From Lachnospiraceae bacterium (GTDB lineage Bacteria > Bacillota > Clostridia > Lachnospirales > Lachnospiraceae): a DNA stretch of 64,000 bases. A program made the translations under genes and the position numbers. The stretch lies in the NCBI GenBank assembly GCA_018056425.1, contig JAGPFR010000004.1:31394-95393 (forward strand), given 5' to 3'. Positions 27,263 through 35,643 of this stretch are shown here, one piece after another (positions within the stretch are counted from its first letter, which is position 1; each line of letters starts with the position of its first letter). The notes under the pieces are model-generated. The model made no database searches and was not told the DNA's origin. It was given only the letters and a program-made list of their open reading frames with translations.

Positions 27263-28153
27263 TTAATATAACGCAGAATCGTCGATATTGCAAACCTTGT
27301 CAAAGCCCGTGCAGCTCATGACAAAGCGAAGCTCACTCTTAACCTTATTAAGGAATTTCTCCACTCCGGGAGCTCCTTCTTTTTCAAGAGAGGGCATCAT
27401 CGATCTTCCGACAGCCGCGCCGTCGGCACCAAGTGCCAGAGCCTTATATACATCAGCTCCGCTTTCGATTCCGCAATCTGCAAATATCTTAACATCCTTG
27501 CCTTCGAGAGCATCCTTTATCTCGGGAAGGATCATCATGGGAGGCACCGCATAGGGAAGTCTTCCGTGATGGTGGCTTACGATTATTCCCTTAGCACCTA
27601 TCTCCGCACATTTAAGAGCATCGGATACGCTTAAAACCCCTTTTACGACAAATGGAAGCTTTGTGGACTCCACATAGGATCTGAGCATATCGGTTGTCTG
27701 AACAGCCATCTCCTCTCCGACTACGACATCGAGGCCGTTTTCTCCGAAGATGTGGTCTATATCCATTCCGATTCCGAATGCTCCCACGCTCTCTGCATAT
27801 GCAAACTGATCCCGGACTTTACCGTTATCGGCATAGGGCTTAACGATACGTACTGTTTTCGCACCGGTATCTGCGATTTTCTTAAACATGTCGTTTTCCA
27901 TCATTCCGCAGAAATTCAAAATATTGCAGTTTTTAGCGGCGATGGAATATTCTTCAAGTCCCGTAAGTTCCCTTCCCTCCAGCTGACCTATATGTGAAAA
28001 TGCGGGAGTAAGAACGGGGCTGTCAAAGGTCTCTCCCCAGATTTCGGTTGATGTATCCGCAACTGCGGAATCGATCAGTCTTTGTTCGAAGAGAATGGAA
28101 TCCATGTACTTGGCAGTGATCTCATTTGCATCAGATATCCTTGTATAAGCCAT
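27263..28153 (-). CDS. FMN-dependent alpha-hydroxy-acid dehydrogenase family protein
   Basis: This 296-residue TIM-barrel protein resembles the lactate dehydrogenase (LldD)/glycolate oxidase family but is short and lacks most of the usual N-terminal region. The FMN-binding second half is clear: LPFVVKGVLSVSDALKCAEIGAKGIIVSHHHGR (catalytic His and Arg region; the usual form is SNHGGR), IFADCGIESGADVYKALALGADGAAVGR (phosphate site). An AAGGAGG lies 6 bases from the ATG. The gene overlaps the sugar isomerase-like gene by 23 bases. Its substrate is unknown; the neighbours suggest a sugar-derived hydroxy acid. Other FMN TIM-barrel oxidoreductases remain possible. Confidence 0.8.
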   Translation of the reverse strand: MAYTRISDANEITAKYMDSILFEQRLIDSAVADTSTEIWGETFDSPVLTPAFSHIGQLEGRELTGLEEYSIAAKNCNILNFCGMMENDMFKKIADTGAKTVRIVKPYADNGKVRDQFAYAESVGAFGIGMDIDHIFGENGLDVVVGEEMAVQTTDMLRSYVESTKLPFVVKGVLSVSDALKCAEIGAKGIIVSHHHGRLPYAVPPMMILPEIKDALEGKDVKIFADCGIESGADVYKALALGADGAAVGRSMMPSLEKEGAPGVEKFLNKVKSELRFVMSCTGFDKVCNIDDSALY

Positions 28154-28964
28154 TTAATTCCTCCTTAAGATAACCCATGAACATGATATATTTTTCATCG
28201 GAATCAAGGTGCTCTAAGATGACGGGCATATCGTGGTCAATCTCATCCATCCTCTCTGCATAATGTCTTAAGGGAAACTCGCCGTCACCCGGTCCGCACT
28301 CTTCAAGTCTGAGAGTATATGCACTGCCGAGGTGAACATCCTTGATATGGCAGCTTCTGATACGGTCTCCGAGAAGATCCGCACACTCATCTATGAATTC
28401 ATCCGCATGGAAATATCTGTCCGCGGAATTTATCATGTTGATAACATCCATGTGAACCGCAAATCTGTCGCGGTCAACCGCATCTATCAGCTTAAGGTAA
28501 TCACGCGGTCCCGTCGGGATCATCCACGGCATGGGCTCAAGGGTAAACCAGGTATTTTTAGGATCTGCTCTGTCAATAACATCCCTTACCATGGCAACGG
28601 TCTTATCCCACGCATCCTGTGTGAAATTTTCTTTATATCCTCCGTCCCATATCCGTCCGAAAGAACCTGCCACGTTAACCGCACATCTTGCTCCGAGGAA
28701 ATCGGCAAGGCGAAGCTGTTCTACGCAGTAATCCATATTTGCTTTGCGCTCATCCGGATCTGCGGCAAGAGCATTTCTCCATATTCCGACTTCGGCAATC
28801 GAAAGCCCTGCTTTTTCCGCAGCTTCCTTATATGCGATTATCTTCTTTTCCGGTTCATTACTCTGAACAGGAAAAACAACCGCAGAGCAGCCTAGTCCGA
28901 TCTGCTTTTGGACCCACTCTTCGGGAGAATTATGTCTTAAAGGAGATGATGTTCCAAGTCTCAT
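28131..28964 (-). CDS. Sugar phosphate isomerase/epimerase-like TIM barrel (xylose isomerase-like)
   Basis: A 277-residue AP-endonuclease-2-type TIM barrel. Visible family features are MRLGTSSPL at the first strand, AGLSIAEVGIWRN, TWFTLEPMPWMIPTGP (metal-ligand Glu), FAVHMDVINMINS (Asp/His ligands), IRSCHIKDVHLGSAYT (His ligand) and PVILEHLDSDEKY (final Glu). The expected metal-binding Glu, Asp, His and Glu are thus present. These enzymes interconvert keto- and aldo-sugars or epimerise them; the actual substrate cannot be read. The start overlaps the downstream stop of the epimerase gene by 4 bases, which implies tight coupling with it. Confidence 0.85.
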   Translation of the reverse strand: MRLGTSSPLRHNSPEEWVQKQIGLGCSAVVFPVQSNEPEKKIIAYKEAAEKAGLSIAEVGIWRNALAADPDERKANMDYCVEQLRLADFLGARCAVNVAGSFGRIWDGGYKENFTQDAWDKTVAMVRDVIDRADPKNTWFTLEPMPWMIPTGPRDYLKLIDAVDRDRFAVHMDVINMINSADRYFHADEFIDECADLLGDRIRSCHIKDVHLGSAYTLRLEECGPGDGEFPLRHYAERMDEIDHDMPVILEHLDSDEKYIMFMGYLKEELNGLYKDI

Positions 28965-29989
28965 ACCGACTCCTTTGCCTTCTCAACCGCAGCGATCACG
29001 CGGTCACACCACTCATCGAATTCGGGATCTTCTACCTGACATTCGGGATGGGACAATACATAATCAAGCGCGATCTTTACACCCATATCGAATCTGACGT
29101 TGGTAGCCATATCGGGAACAACTCTCTTTAGCTTACTGTTATCGAAAATAACAGATACCGACTTATCTCCAAGGAGTGATCCGGTAAAATCAAATCCGTA
29201 TTTATCTCCGACAGCACGCAGGAAATCTGTGGATACATGATAAGCATTCAGCTTAACTCCGAGTACATCAGCAATGGTCTTATATATCTGATCCCAGGTA
29301 AGTGCTTCATCGGAAGTTATCTGGAATGCTTCACCGATCGCATGTCTGTTTCCCATAAGTCCGGTATATCCGATTGCAAAGTCAGCGTTCCATGTAAGGG
29401 TCCAGAGGCTGGATCCGTCTCCCTGAATGATGACAGGTTTTCCTTCCTGCATTCTCTTAATAACCTGCCAGAAACCTTTCTTTCCGTGAACTCCGAGAGG
29501 AACATTTCTCTCACCATATGTATGGCTCGGACGAACTATGGTCACGGGGAAGCCTTCCTCTTTGTATTTTTTCATGAGGAATTCTTCGCACTCAATCTTG
29601 TCTCTTGAATATTGCCAATAGGGATTAGCGAGGGATGTTCCCTCGGTGATGATATAGTTCGCAGCCGGCTTATGATAAGCGGATGCGGAACTGATATAGA
29701 TATACTGATTTGTTTTATCTTTAAAGATCCGATAGTCTCTTTCAACCTGCGATACATGGAATCCGATGAATTCGCACACACAGTCAAAAGTCATATCGCC
29801 GATCTTTTCAAGCACGGCACTCTCATCGTTCACATCACATACAATGCTGTGAACGCTTGCGGGAAGGACATCGTTTCTGTTTCCCCTGTTTAAAACCCAT
29901 ACCTCCCAGTCAAGTTCGTTGACAAGTCTCTTAACGACTGCCGTACTGATAGTGCCTGTTCCCCCAATAAACAGCGCCTTTTTCTTCAT
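28961..29989 (-). CDS. NAD-dependent epimerase/dehydratase family protein
   Basis: Start at ATG 29989 (MKKKALFIGGTGTISTAVV) behind AAGGAGG; a frame to 30040 would run into the foldback element. The Rossmann motif GGTGTIS is at residue 9. YISSASAYHKPAA gives the conserved Ser, and YSRDKIECE supplies the catalytic YxxxK pair near residue 135. HTYGERNVPLG and FQITSDEALTWDQI follow. About 342 residues, typical of extended short-chain dehydrogenases acting on nucleotide sugars or free sugars. The substrate is unknown. Its neighbours are an oxidoreductase of the Gfo/Idh/MocA class upstream and the isomerase downstream. Confidence 0.88.
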   Translation of the reverse strand: MKKKALFIGGTGTISTAVVKRLVNELDWEVWVLNRGNRNDVLPASVHSIVCDVNDESAVLEKIGDMTFDCVCEFIGFHVSQVERDYRIFKDKTNQYIYISSASAYHKPAANYIITEGTSLANPYWQYSRDKIECEEFLMKKYKEEGFPVTIVRPSHTYGERNVPLGVHGKKGFWQVIKRMQEGKPVIIQGDGSSLWTLTWNADFAIGYTGLMGNRHAIGEAFQITSDEALTWDQIYKTIADVLGVKLNAYHVSTDFLRAVGDKYGFDFTGSLLGDKSVSVIFDNSKLKRVVPDMATNVRFDMGVKIALDYVLSHPECQVEDPEFDEWCDRVIAAVEKAKESV

Positions 29990-30016
29990 GGAAATACCCT
30001 CCTTAGTTATAAAACT

Positions 30017-30286
30017 CGCAGGGACTTGCATCTGTCCCACGGGTCCTGCCGCGACGCATAACTGTCTCGCTTTTCGATTTCAGGCGGAAATGCTTCACAA
30101 GGCACGTTTCGGCTCATGACGCGAGGCCACTCACTTCGTTCGGGCCGGGCGGCCGCATTTTTTCGCAGAAATCGAAGTCTCGACAGCTTATGCATTCGCA
30201 GACAGGAAGTCTGAAAGACATGGTCGCAAGTACACGGATGTACTTGCATGTCCACGCCACCCCTTGGACATATGTAAGTCCCTGCG
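30017..30286 (-). repeat. Foldback element A: terminal inverted repeats, second copy of the structured-RNA-like family
   Basis: CGCAGGGACTT at 30017-30027 is repeated inverted at 30276-30286, extended by CAT/ATG and TGTCC/GGACA pairs. On the minus strand the core has GCATAAGCTGTC-GAGAC-TTCGATTTC opposite GAAATCGAA-AAGCGA-GACAGTTATGC. The loop sequences are identical to element B and the helices are different but still paired. GCAGG (30045-30049) is also conserved. Further hairpins are GCAAGTACA/TGTACTTGC, CAGAC/GTCTG and AAATGC/GCATTT. It starts 5 bases past the stop of the upstream oxidoreductase gene and ends before the epimerase SD, so it probably lies within a transcript. No coding capacity. 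RNA family not recognised. Confidence 0.8.
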
Positions 30287-30291
30287 TTAAA

Positions 30292-31266
30292 TTAAAAGCC
30301 GATTTCTTTTAATACCGTATCGATAAGGCGTGCGTTCTTAAGTGAAAACTCGGGTGTGATGTGGGGCTTTTCGCCGTCCGTTATGCATCTTCCGAGCTGC
30401 TCTATTTCAAGTTTGTAGTTATGAGGAACATTCAGTTTTCTCTCAAAACATCCGTCGCCGTTGCAGACAAAATATCCTACGCATCCTTCCTGATTGTATT
30501 CGACTTCGGATCTGATACATCCTTTGCTTCCGTGGATATAGAGTCTGTCATATCTTGAGTTTGTATTTTCTCCGAGGATCATTCCGATGTTGAAAGAAGC
30601 TCTTACTCCGTTCTTAAATCTCATGATCGCTGAGGTATTCAGATCAACCCCGAGATCCGAGAACTCCGCAACGGCTTTGACCATTTCGGGGTCGGAATTT
30701 ATGAGGGTTAATATCATGGTAGTGCAATAGCAGCCGAGGTCGTACATTGCACCGCCTCCGAATTCTTTGTGAAGGCGGAAATCTTCCTTGTACCCCTGAG
30801 TGATGAATGCGGATTCTATGTAATCCACATCACCTATGATCCCGCTTTCGATATCTTTTTTCAGACTCTCCACATAAGGACTGTGGAGATATGCATAAGC
30901 CTCCATGAGATATACGCCGTTTTCCTCAGCGGTCTTATACATCTCTTCTGCTTCCCCGGCATTGAGCGCAAGAGGCTTTTCACAGAGAACATGTTTCTTG
31001 TTCTTAAGTGCCTCAGTCACCCACTTAAGATGCAGATCGTTTGGAAGGGGAATATAAACAGCCTGTACATCCGGATCTGCAATGAGCTCGTCATAGCTTC
31101 CGTAAGCTTTCTCAAATCCGAACTCTTCCCTGTATTTAGCGGCCTTGTCCGGATTTCTGCCCGCTATCGCATAAAGCTCGGCGTTCTCAGCCTGCTTTAT
31201 TCCGGGTATGGTTGCCCATCTTGCGATATTTGCGGTTCCTAAAATTCCCCATTTTATCTTATCCAT
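30292..31266 (-). CDS. Gfo/Idh/MocA family oxidoreductase
   Basis: The 324-residue protein has the N-terminal NAD(P) fold (KIKWGILGTANIARWATIPG), the family signature HVLCEKPLALN (Lys in EKP is catalytic) and the substrate domain with FGGGAMYDLGCYCTTMILTL near residue 170. These enzymes oxidise or reduce hydroxyl groups on sugars, cyclitols and glycosides. It is the first of four sugar-related genes on this strand, separated from the epimerase only by foldback element A. The combination oxidoreductase + isomerase + epimerase is consistent with a keto-sugar pathway, an inference. Confidence 0.9.
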   Translation of the reverse strand: MDKIKWGILGTANIARWATIPGIKQAENAELYAIAGRNPDKAAKYREEFGFEKAYGSYDELIADPDVQAVYIPLPNDLHLKWVTEALKNKKHVLCEKPLALNAGEAEEMYKTAEENGVYLMEAYAYLHSPYVESLKKDIESGIIGDVDYIESAFITQGYKEDFRLHKEFGGGAMYDLGCYCTTMILTLINSDPEMVKAVAEFSDLGVDLNTSAIMRFKNGVRASFNIGMILGENTNSRYDRLYIHGSKGCIRSEVEYNQEGCVGYFVCNGDGCFERKLNVPHNYKLEIEQLGRCITDGEKPHITPEFSLKNARLIDTVLKEIGF

Positions 31267-31295
31267 GTTTTCCCCTTCCTGATCTGTGCAAATAA

Positions 31296-31844
31296 TTATC
31301 CGAGAAGATCTTCGACCGCTTTTCTGACATCGCCCATATCAACGGTGGGCTCGAATCTAGCGATAACATTGCCTTCCCTGTCTACAAGGAACTTGGTAAA
31401 GTTCCACTTGATATATGCCTTATCTCCGAATGCCTTATTGTTCATCTCGGTAAACTTGGAGAGTGCTGCATTCTTGATTCCCTTGCCGAATCCCGCAAAA
31501 GGCTTCTGGGTTGCGAGATAAACGAAAAGAGGATCTGCCTCTTCACCGTTAACATTAAGCTTTGCAAACTGAGGGAATTCGGTTCCGAATTTCATGGTGC
31601 AGAACTGATGGATCTCCTCCTCATCCCCGGGTGCCTGATTTGCAAACTGGTTGCAGGGGAAGTCGAGAATCTCAAATCCCTTGTCCTTCAGATCTTTGTA
31701 CATAGCCTCAAGGGGCTCATAGTGAGGAGTAAAGCCGCATCCTGTTGCGGTATTTACAATAAGAAGTACCTTTCCTGCATAATCGCTTAAACTTACTTCA
31801 TTGCCGGACCTGTCTTTTACTTTGTAATCATATACGTTTGCCAT
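31296..31844 (-). CDS. Glutathione peroxidase family protein (cysteine type)
   Basis: This 182-residue thioredoxin-fold peroxidase has the three GPx signatures: VNTATGCGFTPHY with the peroxidatic Cys (not selenocysteine), ILDFPCNQFANQAPG with the catalytic Gln, and KWNFTKFLVDREG with the Trp. Bacterial Cys-GPx proteins usually reduce organic hydroperoxides using thioredoxin rather than glutathione. The second cysteine in FPCNQ may take part. It lies 20 bases after an OhrR-like repressor gene and shares its promoter, so it is presumably induced by organic peroxide. Cytoplasmic; no signal peptide. Confidence 0.95.
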   Translation of the reverse strand: MANVYDYKVKDRSGNEVSLSDYAGKVLLIVNTATGCGFTPHYEPLEAMYKDLKDKGFEILDFPCNQFANQAPGDEEEIHQFCTMKFGTEFPQFAKLNVNGEEADPLFVYLATQKPFAGFGKGIKNAALSKFTEMNNKAFGDKAYIKWNFTKFLVDREGNVIARFEPTVDMGDVRKAVEDLLG

Positions 31845-31864
31845 ATTCTTTCCTCCAATGCCGC

Positions 31865-32314
31865 TTAGTTGATAGATTCCATGTTCGCAAGTGCTTTGTA
31901 AGTGAGTACATAAAGAGTCTTAAACTCTTCTTCTGTAAGGCCAACCTTCCGGGCAATCTCTCCGGGTATATTTACGGCCCTTGATTTGAGTTTCTTTCCA
32001 TCCTTGGTAAGCCTGAGTATAAGAAGTCTCTCGTCTTCATCGGAACGTTCCCTTGATATGTATCCGGCAAGCTCCAGTCTCTTTAAGACGGGAGTCAGCG
32101 TACCGTAATCAAGATGCGTACATTCGGCCAGTTCTCTCGATGTAGCCACCTCTTTCTCCCACATAACCATCATTACCACGTACTGGGTATATGTAAGGTC
32201 GAGCCGCTTCAGATAAGGGCCATACTGTCTTACCAGTTCCTTTGAGCAGGCATAAAGTGGAAAACAAACCTGGTTGCAAAGCTTTAATGCGTCAAATTCA
32301 TTACCGTTCTTCAT
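31865..32314 (-). CDS. MarR-family transcriptional regulator, OhrR-like
   Basis: This 149-residue winged-helix protein opens with FDALKLCNQVCFPLYACSKELVRQY. The N-terminal cysteine followed by FPLYACS matches the peroxide-sensing Cys region of OhrR (LCFALYxxS). The DNA-binding part is TSRELAECTHLDYGTLTPVLKRLELAGYISRERSDEDERLLILRLT. On oxidation OhrR leaves its operator. Here the operator candidate at 32332-32360 lies directly over the start of transcription of this gene and of the peroxidase after it, so autorepression and joint induction are likely. Exact ligand not shown by sequence. Confidence 0.9.
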   Translation of the reverse strand: MKNGNEFDALKLCNQVCFPLYACSKELVRQYGPYLKRLDLTYTQYVVMMVMWEKEVATSRELAECTHLDYGTLTPVLKRLELAGYISRERSDEDERLLILRLTKDGKKLKSRAVNIPGEIARKVGLTEEEFKTLYVLTYKALANMESIN

Positions 32315-32331
32315 TTCACTTACTCCATATC

Positions 32332-32360
32332 ACTTTTGAACAATTTACTTGTACAAAAGT
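32332..32360 (-). promoter_or_regulatory. Palindromic operator, OhrR-box-like
   Basis: The 29-base palindrome ACTTTTG-(A/T)-ACAA...TTGT-(A/T)-CAAAAGT has 12 of 14 matched positions. Its centre ACAATTTACTTGT resembles the OhrR box (TACAATT-AATTGTA). It lies just downstream of the -10, where a bound repressor would block initiation. Confidence 0.75.
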
Positions 32361-32389
32361 ATTCTATAAAAATTCTCAAAATGAGTCAA
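32361..32389 (-). promoter_or_regulatory. Sigma-A promoter of ohrR-gpx
   Basis: TTGACT (32384-32389), 17 bases and TAGAAT (32361-32366) on the minus strand, next to the operator palindrome. Confidence 0.85.
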
Positions 32390-32406
32390 CCGGCAATTTG
32401 ATTTTT

Positions 32407-34158
32407 TTACTCTTTTGTAACTTTGAATTCGTAGAACTCGCCGGGATTTAAAACAACTTCACCCGTCATTTCGGTAACCCGCTTAAGATCGTAGCGCATA
32501 GACTTCGCGGTAAGTTCGATCTCTTTTTCGCCGGAAGGCGTCCAGGGGGCGAAGTACTGAAGAAGCTTAGCATTTTCGCTTTGAATGTGGATCGTGGCAC
32601 GAACGGGATGAGCATGCCCCGTCACATGCGCATAGAGAATGAAGGTTCCGTTGTCATAATGGAAGATCGATACATTGGGAGCAGTGACATAGATGCCGTC
32701 ATAATTAAACTCCTGCTTTACCGCATCCATTGCCCAGCCCGGGATCTTTGAAAGGTCCGAAGGATTCTCAGGCACGTTGACAAGGAACATCTTTCCCTTT
32801 CCGTAAGTATCCTTCAGGAAAAGGGTGGAATGATACTCTCCCGCACCTCCGTTAAGAAGCGACCAGGAAAGATTGTTTGAATGCTGAATATCCGCAAAAG
32901 AAACCGGAGAAACATCTTCAAGATATCCTGCGGGATCGTCGGTCTTATAGTATCTGGTTACGGAAAGCTTTCTTCCGGTCAGATATGCGCTGCTTATCTC
33001 CCTCCACTCTTCAGCGGGAGCTTTCGCCATAAATCCGGGAGTAACAAATACCTTTCCGCCGGCCATCATGAATGACTTAAGTTTTCCGAATATCTCCTTA
33101 TCATAAAGAGAACTCTCGGTTACAAGAACGCTTCCCTCCCTGAGAAATACGGTGGTAGGGTAAAGGGCTATTCCCTGCATTCCGAGGAAATCCTCGACAT
33201 GGTTTTCACCCTGCGATGCATAGGGAATATATGCGGGAATTCCGACGGGCTTTCCGGTCTTGTCCAGCATTTTATCTATTCTCGAAAACTGAAGTCCGAG
33301 AGGCGTTACGAGTTTGTTGTCGATCAGATCCGTCCACTGGAAAAGAGTGATCTCTTCCGGCTTTGCAAAAGCGGACAGATATCCCTGCTCGAGATAATCG
33401 TCGATGGGCCAGCACTGATAGGTATCAAACCAGGTTCCCTGATTGCGGTTATCCGAAGCATCGTCCATCCATCTTACCAGGCTGTAGCTGAGATATGTGG
33501 GAAGGTGCTGATCCTGATATGCGCTTGCTCTTGTCTCGGTTCCAGTATAAACCTTATCGAAGATGTCCTTTTCCACATCGGGTCTGTATCCGGTCGCATG
33601 ATAGGATTCACGCCAGTTGGGGTACTTGATGATCATCCTGATACCAGGATTGATCTTCTTAGCAGGCCCTACGATCAGGTTTTCGGATACGTCCTTCATG
33701 AGATCTTTCCTGAAATCAACCCATGATCTGTCACCCTTTGCTTTTATGCACTCTTCGCAGGTACAGTTTGTGAAATAGAAGTCATCGAGAATAACTTCAT
33801 CGAAAAGCTCTGCACAGTATTCCGATACCTTCTTAACATGCTCACGCATCTTGGGATTCGTGTAGCAGAATGTATCAAAGAGTCTCTGCTTATCTTTGTC
33901 TTCATCGGAAAGATCGGGAACAACCGTGGTAAGACCGCCGGATACTTCCACATTTCTGTCTTTGAAAAACTTCGCAATCTCCCTGATCTTATCTTTCTCA
34001 ACCCAATGGGATCCTCTGTAAGGCTCGAGATAAACCTTGTCGAGACCCACATATTTTTCTATAAATTCGTACTGTTTTTCCAGAGTTTCGAGATCCATGT
34101 TCTGAAGGATCGACGAAACGCAGTATACGGTTACCTTGAAATTATTGAAGTGTCCCAT
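32407..34158 (-). CDS. Putative glycoside-hydrolase-like TIM-barrel protein
   Basis: I do not recognise a named family with certainty. The 583-residue protein is soluble, has no signal peptide, and its first 350 residues read like a (beta/alpha)8 barrel: LDKVYLEPYRG, FDEVILDDFYFTNCTCEEC (acidic strand-end pair), MIIKYPNWRES, FDKVYTGTETR, LFQWTDLID. A middle alpha/beta part (LYPTTVFLREGSVLVTESS, GGKVFVTPGFM) resembles the beta-galactosidase trimerisation fold. The C-terminus is beta-rich, ending LNPGEFYEFKVTKE. These are features of cytoplasmic glycosidases. It starts within the last 17 bases of the MATE gene and lies beside an AraC regulator, as carbohydrate loci often do. Confidence 0.6.
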   Translation of the reverse strand: MGHFNNFKVTVYCVSSILQNMDLETLEKQYEFIEKYVGLDKVYLEPYRGSHWVEKDKIREIAKFFKDRNVEVSGGLTTVVPDLSDEDKDKQRLFDTFCYTNPKMREHVKKVSEYCAELFDEVILDDFYFTNCTCEECIKAKGDRSWVDFRKDLMKDVSENLIVGPAKKINPGIRMIIKYPNWRESYHATGYRPDVEKDIFDKVYTGTETRASAYQDQHLPTYLSYSLVRWMDDASDNRNQGTWFDTYQCWPIDDYLEQGYLSAFAKPEEITLFQWTDLIDNKLVTPLGLQFSRIDKMLDKTGKPVGIPAYIPYASQGENHVEDFLGMQGIALYPTTVFLREGSVLVTESSLYDKEIFGKLKSFMMAGGKVFVTPGFMAKAPAEEWREISSAYLTGRKLSVTRYYKTDDPAGYLEDVSPVSFADIQHSNNLSWSLLNGGAGEYHSTLFLKDTYGKGKMFLVNVPENPSDLSKIPGWAMDAVKQEFNYDGIYVTAPNVSIFHYDNGTFILYAHVTGHAHPVRATIHIQSENAKLLQYFAPWTPSGEKEIELTAKSMRYDLKRVTEMTGEVVLNPGEFYEFKVTKE

Positions 34159-35545
34159 GCAGTTTACCTCTCAGTTTTGTAAGAAAAACATTTTCGTTTT
34201 CTTCCGGATCTGTGTCTGATGCAACAAGCGGAGCCAGGTATTTATGAAGGGCTGTACCGTTTACCATAAGTGCGCCTATCCATGCACTGATCTCGGCATA
34301 AGCGGTAGCCTTAAATCCGAGTCTGCTCATCAAAAATGATATCACAAATATCCTCAGGATCATTTCAAGTATTCCGGATGCCATGGGGAGCATCGGCTTA
34401 CCCATTCCCTGTACACAGTTTCTGACTACGAAGAGAACATCGACAAAGATCATCATTATTCCGCATCTGGGCAGGAATATGCAGGCCAGACGGATCTGTG
34501 CATTTCCCTGTAAAAGAATACGTGCCAGAAATCCGGGGAAGAATACCATGAGTGAACCCAGAAGAAGATACGATACGGCAGAAATGGACAAAGCCACATA
34601 AAGGCCGTCCCTTATCCTTTTGAACTTGCCGGCACCGTAATTCTGAGAAGTATAGGCGCTCATGGCATTTCCCGCAGTGGAGGCAGGATTCATGAAGAGA
34701 TTTAGGTATTTACTGCAGGCTGCATAAGCTGCGGTATAAACGACGCCGTAGCCGTTTACGAAATACTGGACAACCATGCATCCGACCGCAGTGATGGAAT
34801 TCATAAAAGCCATGGGAAGGCCGTTGGCAAGCAGTTCAAAGAAAACCCTGTATTCATTCTTAAAATGTTCTTTTTTCAGATGAATAACGGGAATCTTGCC
34901 GAGTCTGTAGATACAAAATGCCGCGGAAAAAACCTGTGCTACGATCGTTGCGATCGCAACCCCCTCAACTCCCATTCCCATCCCGAAGATGAAAAAGCAG
35001 TTAAGGCTTACGTTGAGCACGGATGAAATGACGATTGCCTTAAGAGGAGTCTTACTGTCTCCCAGTGCCCTGAGCACCGCTGCCGAGATGTTATAACAGA
35101 TACCTGTGGAAAGACCTCCAAAGATGATATATCCGTATTTGAGGCTGTCTGCCATGATGATCTCATCTGTCTGAAGAAGTCTGAGCGCATGCGGAAGGAA
35201 CGCTACGCTGAATCCGGACAAAAGCACGGATATCACGATTCCGAGCTCTATTACTCCTGCCATTCTGTGCTTAAGAGCCTCCATATTTCCCGCACCGTAG
35301 CTCTGTGCTATCAAAACCCCGAATCCGTTTGCGATCCCGAATGAAAAACCGACTATCAGAAAAAAGAGTGAGCCCATGTTTCCGACTGCGGCAAGTGCAT
35401 TGTCCCCGAGTCCCTGACCAACGATCCAGGTGTCGGCAAAATTATAAAACTGCTGAAGCATACTGGTCATAAGAAGGGGCCAGTAGAACTGCAGTATCAG
35501 GCTTGAAGGCTTTCCGGTTGTAAAATCAGTCTCACGGCTTCTCAT
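34142..35545 (-). CDS. MATE family efflux transporter
   Basis: The 467-residue protein has about 12 membrane helices in two homologous halves. MATE motifs are LPLLMTSMLQQFYNFADTWIVG-like near residue 20, GNMGSLFFLIVGFSFGIANGFGVLIAQSYGAGN in half one, and AMSAYTSQNYGAGKFKRIRDG in half two. MATE proteins export cations, drugs or metabolites by Na+ or H+ antiport. It starts 72 bases from the divergent AraC promoter and overlaps the glycosidase-like gene. The substrate is unknown. Confidence 0.93.
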   Translation of the reverse strand: MRSRETDFTTGKPSSLILQFYWPLLMTSMLQQFYNFADTWIVGQGLGDNALAAVGNMGSLFFLIVGFSFGIANGFGVLIAQSYGAGNMEALKHRMAGVIELGIVISVLLSGFSVAFLPHALRLLQTDEIIMADSLKYGYIIFGGLSTGICYNISAAVLRALGDSKTPLKAIVISSVLNVSLNCFFIFGMGMGVEGVAIATIVAQVFSAAFCIYRLGKIPVIHLKKEHFKNEYRVFFELLANGLPMAFMNSITAVGCMVVQYFVNGYGVVYTAAYAACSKYLNLFMNPASTAGNAMSAYTSQNYGAGKFKRIRDGLYVALSISAVSYLLLGSLMVFFPGFLARILLQGNAQIRLACIFLPRCGIMMIFVDVLFVVRNCVQGMGKPMLPMASGILEMILRIFVISFLMSRLGFKATAYAEISAWIGALMVNGTALHKYLAPLVASDTDPEENENVFLTKLRGKLHGTLQ

Positions 35546-35609
35546 TTTTGTTCATCCTTTCATGACCTCATTCTATTCCGACAGCCTGTTTTATAGAATT
35601 ACTTATTTG

Positions 35610-35637
35610 TTGAGTTTTGCCCGTTTTTTGTTATTAT
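35610..35637 (+). promoter_or_regulatory. Promoter of the AraC-family gene
   Basis: TTGAGT (35610-35615), 16 bases and TATTAT (35632-35637) on the plus strand. The -10 ends only 6 bases before ATG 35644, so transcription would begin at or next to the start codon. Confidence 0.6.
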
Positions 35638-35643
35638 TTAGGT

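Noticed and set aside
30007-30255. 82-residue and 66-residue ORFs in element A
   Set aside because: They lie inside the inverted-repeat structure, have no SD and differ between the two elements.
31296-31844. Selenocysteine in the glutathione peroxidase
   Set aside because: The catalytic position is a normal Cys codon with no in-frame TGA.
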